Of a stretch of DNA of 64,000 nt, positions 38,316 through 50,507 are shown in pieces. The notes beneath the pieces were generated by a model that did not search any database, was not told the DNA's origin, and worked only from the letters and a program-made list of their open reading frames with translations. Source of the DNA: Cinclus cinclus. Its lineage: Eukaryota > Chordata > Aves > Passeriformes > Cinclidae. The translations under genes and the position numbers were made by a program. The stretch lies in assembly GCF_963662255.1 (NCBI RefSeq), contig NC_085047.1, positions 45,477,006-45,541,005 on the forward strand, written 5' to 3'. Position 1 is the first letter of the stretch; every line of letters begins with the position of its first letter.

Positions 38316-39235
38316 ATAAAATCACATAATAACTCAGGCTGGGAGGGACCTCACATGTCTCTGGTCCAAACTCCTGCTCACAGGAGGTCACCTCTGAGTT
38401 CAGATCAGGCAGCTGAATGGTTCATAGAGTTCAGTCTTGAAAGCCTCAAAAGCCAGAGACTGGAAAACATCTCTGTCCTCTGACCAGTTGTCCTCGTGGA
38501 CAAAGGGTGTCTCCTTATGCCCAGGCTGAAACTCTGATATCTCAACTTTTATGCCTTTTGTGTCTTTCTTCCTGCCCAGTCCCACTTTGAAGGCATCCTC
38601 AGTGACTTTCCTACGGGCACTTTGGGCTGCTGCTAAGCCACTTAAAGCCATCTTTGTTCCAGTTTAACAAGTCCACTTCCCTTGTGGGAGATCTCCAACA
38701 TCTCCTCACAGGATATATGCTCCAGCCCCAGCAGCTCACTTCCCTGGGCTCACTCCGGGTTATTGGTGTCCTCTTTCTAATAGGGGCGGGGGAAAAAACT
38801 GCCATGTCTAGATATTGTATTATGAGTGCCAAGTAGGGAATGGAAAACTCCCCCTATCTCTATCTCTGTTCCTGTTTGTTCAGCCATGGGCTATTGTTGC
38901 TGTCAGGACTTACTGCTGGCCCACGTTCCATTTGCTGTCCACCCAAACCCACACTGTGTTGCACAGGTTCCCATCATCCCAGATTCTACATTTGTCCTTG
39001 TAAAACCTCATGAAGTCTCTGTCAGCCTGTTCCTGTAGCCAGACAAGGTCTCTGTGCCTGAGTGGTAGCCCTGCCGGTGAGCATGACAAGTGTCTCCCCA
39101 GTTGGATATCATCTGGAAAACTAATGAGCAAGCCTTCTGTCACCTCCTGCAGAGCACTGGTAATGGTATTGAAGAACAGTCCCAGGACAGACCTGTGTAG
39201 TGCTCCAGAGCTGAGCCTGAGACAAGGGTCCTGTT
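38316..39235 (-). mobile_element. Old CR1 LINE, antisense, about 0.9 kb
   Basis: The + strand begins with a decayed antisense CR1 3' end ('cacataataactcaggctgg', 'gagggacctcacatg', 'ccaaactcctgctcacagg'). Next come antisense ORF2 phrases: 'ctccttatgcccaggctgaa', 'ctcctcacaggatatatgct', 'gtgccaagtaggg', 'tttgtccttgtaaaacctca', 'tgaagtctctgtcagcctgt' and 'ttgaagaacagtcccaggac'. The order fits one insertion from 3' UTR to the RT C-terminal region. It is full of indels and has no open CR1 frame longer than a few dozen codons, so it is older than the copies at 60-64 kb. Confidence 0.85.
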
Positions 39236-39527
39236 GTGTTGCTCCAGCTGGTATTGGGGATCATGTGTTGTGTCATGTGTATTCTGTCCTGAGTTTTCAG
39301 CCTCTTCCTGTGCACTTTTCTGCAACAATTGCTTTGTCTTTGACTTGTTTCCTTCTAGTGTGTGCTGGACCTCCAGCTGTCTAAGACTCTAAACCTTGTC
39401 AAACATGTTGTTGGGACTCACTCATGAGCTGCCAGCTGGAGACAAGAGCACCTTGAGATGAAGAGTAGCTGGAGTTTTGTGATAAAAAAGTTTGTCTGGC
39501 CACCCTTACCCAACAGCAGCATCCAGG

Positions 39528-39578
39528 ACTCACTCACTCACTCACTCACTCACTCACTCACTCACTCACTCACTCACT
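39528..39578. repeat. (ACTC)n tetranucleotide repeat, 51 bp
   Basis: About 12.75 perfect ACTC units end in 'acttcccatgag'. Confidence 0.98.
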
Positions 39579-39684
39579 TCCCATGAGTTTTCAAGGAGCC
39601 CATAAGATTGGGAATGTCAGCTGTGGGAATTCTTACTTCTGTTGGCTGATTCTCTTTGCTGTGCTGTGGGGAGCACAATGCTGT

Positions 39685-39712
39685 TAGCTGTTCTATGATT
39701 CTGATTCTAATG
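39685..39712 (+). mobile_element. Possible isolated CR1 tail
   Basis: 'ctgttctatgattctgattcta' looks like a CR1 3' terminus with decayed ATTCTATG units, but the sequence immediately upstream does not clearly match CR1. Confidence 0.3.
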
Positions 39713-42142
39713 TTTGTGCATGCAGCTGTCATTAACAGAAGCTCATTACCTTATTTTAAGGAGCATCCATTTGCAATAAAATGGCAGCCTTTGAGCCTTA
39801 GCTGTGATGTAGAAGAGGACTTAACAGATAATTGAAAAAGTTGGGGACATCCCCACCAGGCCCTAGAGGTTTGCAACAAACCACTGCTCAGTACTAGGAT
39901 TTCAACAAACTTTGCCAAAACCACACACCTGTGAGGTTTTAACAAAATTTGTTCTTTTGTCTTTTGACAAAAGCAATTATTCTGAGCACCCCCTGTTTTC
40001 CATGTTTTCCCTGTTTTCCCCCTGCTGCCTGGCAGGAATCCCCTGGATGCAGGGCAGGATTGCAGCAGCCTCATCACTTCCCCCAGGTCATATTCCCTCT
40101 GAATGAGGCAACCTCATCCATCTAGTGTCCTGTGCTTCACAGCATTAAAGGCATTGTTGTTTGAAGAGAGCATCACAAGAAGTCGGGAAAGTCTAAGAGC
40201 ATGGTGGCATTGAGACTAAGATTTGAGGGAAGAGGTGTGGACATGACTGGTTTGTGGAGGGAAAGGCTGGGGTCATGATTCTACCATCCTTTCCACAGCC
40301 AGGCACAGGCAGGCATGTTGTCCCCTGATAACCACGATGACTCCTCTGCACTGCTCATCCCTACCACCACCCCAAAACAATAATGATGGTCAGCGTGGAA
40401 AGCTATGTCCTTTGCCTGTATTTGGAGATACAAAAAATTGACTTGGAGTATATTTTTTAAATATTTTTCTCAGTGTTTTCTATGAAAGGGATGTGAATAG
40501 GACTAATCTTTAATGAGAATTCTGAGCTGTCAGTACAGGAAAATACATAATCTCCAGTCAAATATGGAAAATGAAGTAAACATTTTATCTGCAGCCTCTG
40601 CAAATTTAGCTGAGGGAAGATAACATGCTATAATTTTGAATCATTGATTGAAAACTTGTTCACCACAAAGTATTATCACTGTGCTCAATTTTACCACATT
40701 CACATTCGTGCTGACACAGTTCCCATGAAATGTTAATCTTGTCTAATCACTGGCACAGAGCAGTTAGGAAGCCTGTGGGGTTTTTTGAGGGTATATATTC
40801 AGTACACCAATATAGCTGCATCCATGGAAAGCCCCAGTAAATGTATTTCTTGATTGGTGTGATTCAGCAGGCTCATTAGAGGTCATCATTAACTACCACC
40901 CAGTGCACAGACAAAAAAATCTTTGAGGCTGCTGCTGGAGAGATAATACTTGGGAAAAGTAGGACTATAGTGGAGAGAAGTGATACAGTATGTAACAAAA
41001 TTATTACCTGTAAAATTGTTCTATAGCTCATATAATTGCCTCCTTGACATAGTCCTGTAGACAGACAATGAAACGTATGTGCCAAAATAAATGAGACCTT
41101 AAGAAAACTAAATCAAAACTTAATGCAAAGTATTTATGGTAAATAATTCCAGCCTAGATAAAGTTAAGACTTCAAAACATTTTGGTTGTTACTCATTTAA
41201 ATTGAGTGACTACTGCATGGAGCAGAAACTTTGTTGTCTTAATTAAACTAAGCACAGTCCAGGGATCAGTTTGGGGTAAACCTTTTGCTTATTAGAATTT
41301 CTGAACTAAGAAGCAGTTTATCACTTTAATAAATCCCTTTCAGTTTAATGTGTGTATTGCCTTCAGAGCAGGGACTAGATCTCAATTCTCTTCCTGTACA
41401 AGCAAGTGCCAAATTCTCAGCTAAAATATTAGATATTGGATTAGCAAATCCCTCTTTCCTTTACAAAGCACAGAATAAGTTTATCTGAAGGACTAGAGGG
41501 TGGCCTTCCACTGGTTAGCCAGTAACACTGGGACTTGGGTACTCTCCATGCCAAAGATGGGGAAAGTGGCACAGTATTTCACATAAAAGCTTTTTTTTTT
41601 CTATGCATCAGTGACTTCTTTTTCTTCTTCAGACACCAGTATGACAATCTGAATGTATCCACGTGTTTTCTGCATAAATAAATACAACCTTGCAAAGGAG
41701 TCAGGTTTCTAGATGGTAGGGTCTATACAAGTATTTAGGCTTTTTTGAAACCAAGAATTATCTCCATATGAACAAGAAAGTCATTGCAATGCTCTTATCT
41801 GTCCATTCCTATGCTGGCTGTGAACTGACATGGCTAAATTTAGATTTATCTGGAAGACCTAACGTGCATGCAGGCGGCATTTGTGTGTTGTGTATCTGAG
41901 TATAGCATGCAGAATTTGCTTTGGCCAAAAGTGAATTGTTTTTTGGTGCCCAGATTGGGGGTTGGAAGTTCTGGAAAGTAATTTTAGAAAGCATTTGGGG
42001 ATGTCAGAATGCATAAACTGCTCAGCATTTTGTGATAAAAAGGGTTAAAAACATTCTTGACAGTGTAAAGAGGGAAGTAATGATTAAGGGTAGAAAGATG
42101 TTTTTTATCTTTATGTACAAAATTGGCTAGAATACGATTACA
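39713..42142. other. Unique sequence, nothing recognised
   Basis: AT-rich sequence without repeat families, RNA genes or recognisable exons. Confidence 0.5.
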
Positions 42143-42207
42143 TAATATAAGTGTGCCAGAATGTAACATTATCTAGGATAATGTTATATTCTAGCATACT
42201 TTTATTA
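42143..42207. repeat. Hairpin-forming inverted repeat, arms about 31 bp
   Basis: The left arm (42143-42173) and right arm (42177-42207) are reverse complements with about four mismatches, separated by a 3-base centre (TAG). The inner 16 bp, 'agaatgtaacattatc' against 'gataatgttatattct', has one mismatch. Two of the mismatches would be G-U pairs in a + strand transcript and one more in a minus strand transcript. A further 'gctagaata' at 42126-42134 is also inverse to 'tattctagc' in the right arm. Confidence 0.9.
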
Positions 42208-45200
42208 AAAGAACAATGAAATGCTGCTGAGAGTACAAAAATATGCTAAAAAATTGTGGAGACTAGAGGAAATACAATTCCATAAGAGATGTAAAAAGCA
42301 CCATCACTTTAGCACAGGAAAAAAAGTTTAAGGTGACCTCAAAAGGAATATTAACTGGAAACAGAAGTGTTCTTTAATTTACTTTATAATTATGGACAGT
42401 GGCATAACAACAAATAATGATTCAAAGCAAGGTTAGACAAATTTACATGATAAATTAGGTTCAAATATATTTTGGGGAGTTTATAAATTATTGAAGCAAA
42501 ATACAGAAAACAAATGTTTTTTTCTGCATCTCCCCATGTGTCCAAATGCCTTTCTGAAGTTTGCCTAAGTCAAACAGAAATTACAAGACTCAGCACAGAG
42601 ATAACTCAGTTAAATTAAGTGTTTGGTGTTCTGTTTATTTCTAATACAGAGAATCTGGGTTTTATCTTTTCATTAAATAAAGATGATGTAGTCTTGCTTT
42701 TTAAGTGAAAAGTTTATCAGTATTCTTGCAAAGCATTCACTAGGTCTGTAAACATAATCAATCAATTGGGTATTGATATGGCAGGTAGGGATTTGATTAG
42801 AAATGCAAAATACCCAAACATCAGTGTGATTAATGAAGCAGCTGAGACATGAGCGATTCCACATTAGCAGGGCAGGTGTTTGGTCTAAGAGAGCAAGTGG
42901 GGTGTTGTTACAGAGAGTAAAATCAATGACTTTGCTGAAGCTCCTCCCAGTGTGAACAGCTGCAGTAACATATTCCCCTTGGTAAAGGTCAGAGCAATTC
43001 AGTTCCTGTCATAATTTCCAGCAGATAAAACACCTACTTACAAAAAATAAACAAGTTCTAAATTTAATGCAAGATGAATTAATTAATACTCCAACAAAGA
43101 TCAGTGCCTCCATTCTACAGGCAGCTGAACAGTTATATTCATGTTTAGAAGAATAACTTCAAAAATGTGAGAAATCTTCATCCTTCACAGGGCTCTCCCT
43201 CCTTCCACATTCATCCTAAGTGCTTGGGACTTTTCAACCTGTACAGAGGCAGGTAGAACAGCCCCACAGCAGCTGTTCAGCACTAAATGGCTTACCAGGG
43301 GACACACTTCTGCTTCCAGATGCCTGAGTTGGGGGGCACAGCCTTTCCTTGCCCATATCAAAGCAAGCCCTGGACATGTGACCACCAGAGAACACATTTA
43401 AGTCTCCCCAAAACCTATTCTCTGTGCAACTCAAGCCCCCCTAGAAGAAAGACTGTATGCTAGCAAAGTCATCCAAACCCAAGATCTGTCCTTTCACCTA
43501 GAGACTGCAAGAAACAAAAACAAAGGGATGAGACTTCCACCTGCTTCTCAGTCACCCCTGGGTGCCACAGCTCCACAGGAACAGGAAATGAAGATCCATG
43601 TTAATCTGAGACAGACAACCTGTCCTTAATGAGAGTTTTTGATCCACTGCTCCTTGGGAAGTGAACTAAATTGTGTCATCAAAGGCAGCTATAATCCTGC
43701 ATGCAGGGGGTTATGGTGCTCTATTGAGAAGTAAATTCAGATGAGATTTCCTGGTAATTTAAATCGACAAACCCTTTTTCATATCTGTGGGAGCCAAACT
43801 AGACTGTTTCAAATCATCTTAAATGCACTGACTGGGTCATATACAGTAGTCCTTAATTGCTTTCAGACATTGTCTTGCTGCTATTTATGGCACGCTAACA
43901 TCATATTGCACCATGAGGAAGTCACTCTCCTATTGACGTATTTTAATCATAAAATATCAGGCAGGAGAATTAATATGCAGGAAATCCAGACAACAAGTTG
44001 CCATTGGCGTGTAGCATATATTTGTCCTTCTGGCAGTGAAACCTTTGCACAAAGATTTGACTACCCCATGGCTGTTGATGATTTGTTCTGTGAATTTCTT
44101 TTGGTCCCATCCCCTCCTTAGTGTTGATAAAGCTGAAGAGAAGGAAAGGAAGGAAATTGAAACCTTTCTCCTCAAGGGATTTGGTTAAATATATCCATCT
44201 GGTACATTTTTATTTTCAGGGAGAATAACAATAAAAACAGATGAACTGCACTGGAAGGTATTAGCAAATTCTTCACTCCCATTCCCACAAGAGAAAGCCC
44301 TTTTTGCACATCCATCTTATATTAATATTTCACCTCCCTTTTCCCGCTTCTTTTCTGAATTTCTCCAGGTAACACAACATAGCTGTTCCTCTCCCATTCC
44401 CCAAAGTTCTAAATGTTTGATAAATAATTGTTGTTTCTCTCCTTTTAACAAACCTGAGAACACAATTCTTGCTATGACTCCTCTTTTAACAATGATCCAC
44501 CTGACCTATACTTCCAGTTCCTTCTGGGCATGCCATGGGGCAATTATTATCCCCATATCTAACAGGAGCATCTTGGTATCTTTTCATTATTTTGCAAAAG
44601 GTCAGGCTTCCTCCCAGCACCAACTCCCTCAGCAATATCCCAGCTTTCAAATGTTTCCCTGTGTAGTGAACCAGGGGCTCTGGAGTATGGGCATCTGACA
44701 TACTTGTTTTTTCCTCAGCTTTGAAGGCAAAGTCAGCACATTGGTTGTCTGAAATGGTCTGAAAGGTGATGTTTTTCCTCAAAAAAAAAATGATGTTTGT
44801 TTTGTTTAAATCACCCTTTTTTTACCATCAGTCCTGATGAGTTTCTTCTAAAAGTACAAATTTCCCAGATCTATGTCATGGAAAATCTAGAAGGCACTGA
44901 AGGAAGAAGTGTCCTTGTTTGTATTAGATCTGTATTCCCATGATACTTATTACAATTTTGTTGGGATCCACCTTATTCTCAGCTATTCCAGCTCCTGAGT
45001 CCCTTTCCAACAGCCCAGCTCTGCACCTACATTTTGGGAAGGTGCTTTGAGTGGCTGGAGCAGCCAAATGGACATCCAGGAATGTGTTTCATATTCCCGA
45101 CTCCCTCTGCTGCCTACCTGCCTCTGACTGTGCATCTGCTGTTAGGCAGGGTAAGGCAATGCCCATCAGAATTCCCCAGTATTTGCTGAATGCTCCTGTA

Positions 45201-48200
45201 CCCCCAAGCACTTTAGGGACATAGTGAAGAAGGAAACGTGAAGCCTCACACGTATGATACTGGCAAAAAGCTTTTTTTTTCAATTCTTCATTTCTTGCTT
45301 TAAGTACAAACAGATGAAAGGGACTCTGATTGCAAGTAGGTACAAACTGTGGTTTGTGGATTTGTTTCCAATGGCAAAGTAGCAGTTGGATGTGAAAGCT
45401 TCTGCAAACACTGCCGCAGTACTGTTGAATCAATAATTGCTCTTTTCATCTACACAAGGCCTGGAAAAACTTGCTTTCTGCTAGAGTCACCATGTGGTAT
45501 GCAAATATATTTATGTGCTTGCATTATCACAGGTTTAGTCCTTGCGCCTCTTTGTGGAAGGATACTGAGGCCATGGACAGCTGATCTGCCAGTAAAGAAC
45601 AAGGAAAATCTGATTAAGTGACTAAAATCAATGCATAGGAGCTATGCAAAGGAGCTTTTTTGGCAGCCCCAAAGCAGTCTGCATCTCAGCCACTGTCTGC
45701 TCTGCTACCTCACTACTCTGCACAGGCTTACAAGCCACAGCTACACTGGCAGGAAGCAACGAGGTCAAGTCAGCCTTCCGAAAGGAGTTTCCCAGAATAA
45801 TTTGCCTCTGCTTCCCAGTGGTCAGGGTGGCACTGGGTGCTTTATAGTAACTGCCAAGGTTCATGGGGAGCTGAGCTGCTGTGAAGCCTTTGCGCCAGCC
45901 AGGCAACAACCAGAAGACTGAGACAACTTAATCCAGAACTTGCTGGAGGAGGAGGAAGCAAAAATTACAGATCTAGTGAGATATTAGTATGAATCATAGA
46001 TTTTCTTCAGCCTCTGGAAGACATAGATCTTTGCTTTAAGCTACAGTTTAAAAATTCCCTAAAATGGACTTGACAAACTTCAAAAGTCTGGAGTCACTAT
46101 AACAAGGATCACTGAAGCTTTCCCACTCTCTATCTGTATTAGCAATATGAGGACTCTGAGGGGATTTTTCTGGTATCGGAAAAAGATCTGGAAATTCACC
46201 CATGGTATAAATTGTCCAGAATAAGTGTATGGTGGGATGGGTATGAGCTTCATAAGAGGTAGCCATTGCTAGATTTTAGAAAGAAAACTGTTTAATCTAT
46301 TTTATCAAATTAATAATATCAAGCTTATTCTTCCTACATCTTCATTATGTAGCTTACCCATAATTTGTGACGATGGTCTAGATCTCCTACTGAGTGGTCT
46401 TCACTGACTTTATTAGAACTTAAGGAAGAAGGTTACTTGTGCAAGGAGCTGGGGGATCGAGCAGATGGGTGTGAATGAAATGGTAGCAAATGACCCTCAG
46501 CAGAAAGGGCCAGGAAAAGAGTAGATAGCTTAGATGCTGGACTCAAGAAAATATGAGACAGAGTGGAGCCATGTACAAAGGTAAGGATCTGGGATGGAAA
46601 ATAAGTCAGTTCCTGGAGTCAGCAAAGGGAAGAAGCATGTCTGCAAGTCAAGGCAGAAAAAGGAAGAAGGAGTTTCTTTCAACAAAACTCGAATTTTGAG
46701 AGGTGTGATGATGGGGCAGACAGGCAGAAGAAATACTTCAATTCCAATTAGTTTGAAAGTCAGTTGAAGAAGAGTTCTGCAGCAGAATTTAAAGACTATT
46801 TTTTTTTTTTTAGTTTCAATAGAAAGACTAGAGAGAAGGTAGACAGTAATTAATGGAAGTTGCAAGGAAGAGCCCAGGAAATCAAATGTTAACAGCCTCC
46901 ACAATGAAACAAAATTAGTAAATCATAATTATCATTATTACAATGAGTATCAGGGGAATTAATAATCGTTAGTTAATTGTCAACAGTGCCAACCTAACTT
47001 TCTCCTAGTGCATTTGCATGTTTTCCACCTCTTACTTTGTCTCATTAATTTGAAGTTATGCTATCAACTTGAAAATCAAACCTTTAAAAAAATATTAAAA
47101 AGCCATCGCTCTTCCCCTTCTGCCAATTATGACTTTGAAGTTCACTGCTACTTAAAAAATGGGTTTTTTTTCCTCATGTACAAAAGTTGCAAAAAGAAAA
47201 CAAGCTACTGTGCAACAGTGACAATTATCAAAAACAATGACACCAAAGATTAGTAAACAAACTGGAAAATCTAGTCTCTTCCAGGACTCAAAATCTAGAG
47301 ACCCCAAATGAATGCAGTACCTGATCAGAGATGTTCTTTGTGATAAATGTCATGTGGAATTGCAGACAAGAATCAGAGCTTCAGCTATGTCTCTCTAATG
47401 TTTCTTAAGAGATCTTGCACTTTTCAGAAAAAATTATCTGAGTTTCTTATCAGCAGGGAATAGACCCTGGATAAATGCAGGGATTGCTGAAGGATATATC
47501 TTGTGTTGAATTTAAAGTGAAAATTGAACCTTCCTAAGATTATGTTATGATTCTAGGGAGTGATGTTACTGGTGGTATTTGAACGCTTTTATTTCTCCTA
47601 TTTGAGGTGGACCCATCACGTACAACTCAGATAATTTGACTGATGCTCTACAATATGCTGTCTGTCACTTGTGTCTGTCATCCTTTACACCTGGTCACAG
47701 CTTCCATTATTTATGCTGTTATAATATCCTCTACATACTTTACTACCTTGTGAAGACCAAATAAACTTTTTTGAAGCTTTATCCAATTTTCTAAGACCAC
47801 TCTAGTGTGGAGAAATAGCTGTGGGTAAGTCCATACTCCAAGCTGTCCAAGGTTAAAGACCCCACAGATTCAATTTGTATACTGCATTAAATGTTTATAA
47901 GGCCTGTTGAAAGTATTGTAAGACTTGAGGCTAGAGGTTGCATCCTTTTATTAAATGAGCTACTCAGGCTTGGAAAAACTGTATTGATCGGTCTAATAAA
48001 ATAGATTTATTTTACCCACATAGTAGTTTTTATTAGGAAGCTGTGGGAAGTTGGGACTGAAATTGGGACTGAAATGAGCACTGACATGGCAATACCAGGA
48101 TCTGTCTGTCCATTCTGTCTGTCCCCTTGCTAGCCTGAGAAAGTATGAAGTGCAGGACCAACCAAATAGCTTACTTCTGGCCTGCAGAAAGCATAGGGAA

Positions 48201-50365
48201 TTCCCCTGGCTGTGCCAGCTAGTCACTCTCACCCCAGTCTGAAACAGCTTAGAAGGTGCCCAGCCCCGTGCTGAGCCCAGCCCTTGGGCCTCTCTAAGGT
48301 TAGCAGCCACTGTTCCTAGAGGATCGGAGCTCCCATCTCATCCCCAGTTCCCAGCTGAAGGCTGTGGGGCTCTCATTCACTGGATTCTTACAAATAACAC
48401 CCTGAATCACAAGGGATTTTGCATTTCTGAAGCCCTCATATTCAAGAAGGATGTTCTTCATTTCCTCTGTGACTGGGCTGTCCTTTATGTCATGACAGAC
48501 TGTCGCTTCCACTTAGATGCCACAGGAGACAGACTGCTGGATAGTGAGTGCCAGGATGCGCTGCTGCCAAAAGGTCTGCTCCAGGGTCCCTTAGGATTGT
48601 AAAGCAGCTGCCATAACCCACTGTGGTTTTTGATGAATTAAACACTTACACGAGTTTGTTTTGCAAACTGAGATCCTTGAAAGTGTCAGAGCTCGGTTCA
48701 GCTGTAAAAGCCCCAAGGGCTGTTCATCAGAGTTGCTGTGTCAAAGAAGTGTTGTGTCAAACCCTGCTCCCAGTGGCAGCAGGTGGCTTGTGAGCCTGCC
48801 ACACCCTGGCCACGAGGAACGCTGACTTGAGTAAATCTGTCTGTCTCTTTTTCTGTCTGATGAGCTACCATCCATTCTCAACATTTTATCCTGACTACTC
48901 GTTCATTTATTCATTTCATTCACTGGTTCTGCACTTGCAGACTTCTTTGGAATTCCTATGGAAAAAGAGTATTTTGTAGGAAAGTGTGAAGCCTTTCAGA
49001 GAAAACAGGACTCCTCTTAGTTTTGAGAAAATTTCCCTGTTTTCAAAATCTTCTCAAGCTTTATACAGGTTTTTTAGTCCTGGTCACCATTTAAAAATGG
49101 TCAAAAATATTTAACAGTAGCATTTTTATCTCCTTTTTCTACCCATCCAAGAGTTGCAGTCCACAGGAGCTAGGATCTAGGGGAGAACTTGTTCCCACAA
49201 GCTTCCAAATGTTGTGAAGCCTGGGGTTTTGCAAACTGCACTAAGGATACTGAGAAGTTTTATGACCCCACATGTTCAACTTTCTAGTTTTGTCCATTGG
49301 CATCTTAAAAAATGGCTTCCTTGGTCTAAGTGCGTATTGTGTTTTTTTCACCAGCTCCCTAAAATTACTGTCTTTGTTTCTACCTCCCGCTGAATGCTAT
49401 TCACTGCAATTTATAACTGATGGATTTAACCTCATCATGTATCAGGTTTCAAAAAACATGGGTACTTAGGAGACCTGTCTTTAACTGAAAAAAAACTTTA
49501 ATTCCTCCAGCTTTCCCAAGGACATCTTGCTCCTGGAGGACTCATCGTTCCTGTTCTTTGCATCATATAACCTGGCTCTGTCTGAGAAGGATTATGAAAA
49601 ACATCTGTAACCTTTTTGCACTGTCAAGCCAGCACCACAGCATGATGGCTACAGGAGATGCAGGATGGGAAGGAACTTTCAGATTTATCAGGCTTCATCC
49701 CTTGACATCACATGCCAACACATTACATAATCCTTTTCTTAAAATACTGAGTTGCATCTTAAAAGTGCCTCTGGTTTTTGCTCACACTGTTTGTGTTGAA
49801 AAACTGTTGCTAGGACATAATTTTTATTAGTGCAAACAGTTCAGTTTTTTTTCCGAAATCTATTCATGGCTGTACTCTTTTATTCTTCTGCTAGAACTGC
49901 CCTGCAGCTTCTTTCTTGGTAGACAACCACCCCCTGATGTTACATATAAATCAAAACTGTTTCTTTTCTCAGTCTTTGTTTTCCTGTGTTTTCCAGTCAT
50001 CTCTTGTATGATCATTTCTACATTTCTCACTCCTCCTAGGTGTATAACCTGAACATGTGCCAGCCTAAATTTATTTTTCTGAAACATGAAGACCAATACG
50101 CATATATGAAACAAAGTGCATATGGCTTTTACAACGCTGCAGCTATTTGTCATTTGCAATTATACAATATTGCCCCTTTAGACAATGTTCTAGCATTACA
50201 AAGTTGATCTTTTTCTACAGGAACAGCATGTTGCACCAACACAGTTGTGAACGTGATGAGGAGTGGAAATTAGCCACATGCCTGGGTTTACCTTTATTTC
50301 CTCGTTGTCAGAGTTTACTGTGGAGATACAGTGCACTAGGTCCACATGCCCAAGTTTTCTAATTC
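42208..50365. other. Unique sequence, no gene seen
   Basis: The longest repeat-poor stretch (8.2 kb). It holds the largest non-repeat + strand open frame nearby (43741-44121, 126 codons, no known domain), a T13 run at 46799-46811 and a CNE-like AT-rich block at 46910-47230 (listed). A 12-bp unit (ttgggactgaaa) is duplicated near 48053-48077. Confidence 0.5.
46910..47230. promoter_or_regulatory. Candidate conserved noncoding element (speculative)
   Basis: AT-rich non-repetitive block dense in homeodomain-type cores (ATAATTATCATTATTA, AATTAATAATCGTTAGTTAATTG). It also contains the octamer ATTTGCAT (the complement of ATGCAAAT, the POU/Oct site) at about 47011-47019. This composition is typical of vertebrate developmental enhancers, but there is no conservation data here. 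Confidence 0.2.
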
Positions 50366-50507
50366 CTCTTCAGAGGTGTTTAAAAGACATGTAGATGTGG
50401 CACTTGGGGACATGGTTTAGTGGTGAGTTGGGCAGTGATAGTGTAAAGGTTGGACTTAAGAGGTCTTAAAGGTGATTTCAAATCTAAGAGACTCTATAAT
50501 TCTATTC
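50366..50507 (+). mobile_element. CR1 LINE 3' end, sense
   Basis: It reads 'gaggtgtttaaaagacatgt', 'agatgtggcacttggggaca', 'tggtttagtggtgagttggg', 'aaaggttggacttaagagg' and 'tcttaaaggtgatttcaaat', then the tail 'ctctataattctattc'. This 3' end ('gtggcacttggggacatggtttagtgg') is a very recognisable avian CR1 subtype, different from the copies at 9.4 and 12.2 kb. Only about 140 bp are kept. Confidence 0.97.

Noticed and set aside
43741..44121. 126-codon + frame
   Set aside because: No homology recognised and no repeat; more likely unique, perhaps conserved, noncoding sequence than a gene.
45628..45909. 93-codon minus frame (…TGKQRQIILGNSFRKADLTS…)
   Set aside because: No domain recognised, and an equally long frame exists on the opposite strand; cannot be supported.
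48300..48620. Minus frame with a protein-like stretch (DSPVTEEMKNILLEYEGF...)
   Set aside because: Part of it looks coding, but stops lie on both sides (including one at about 48513), no family is recognised and no splice sites are convincing. Possibly chance or a degraded pseudogene.
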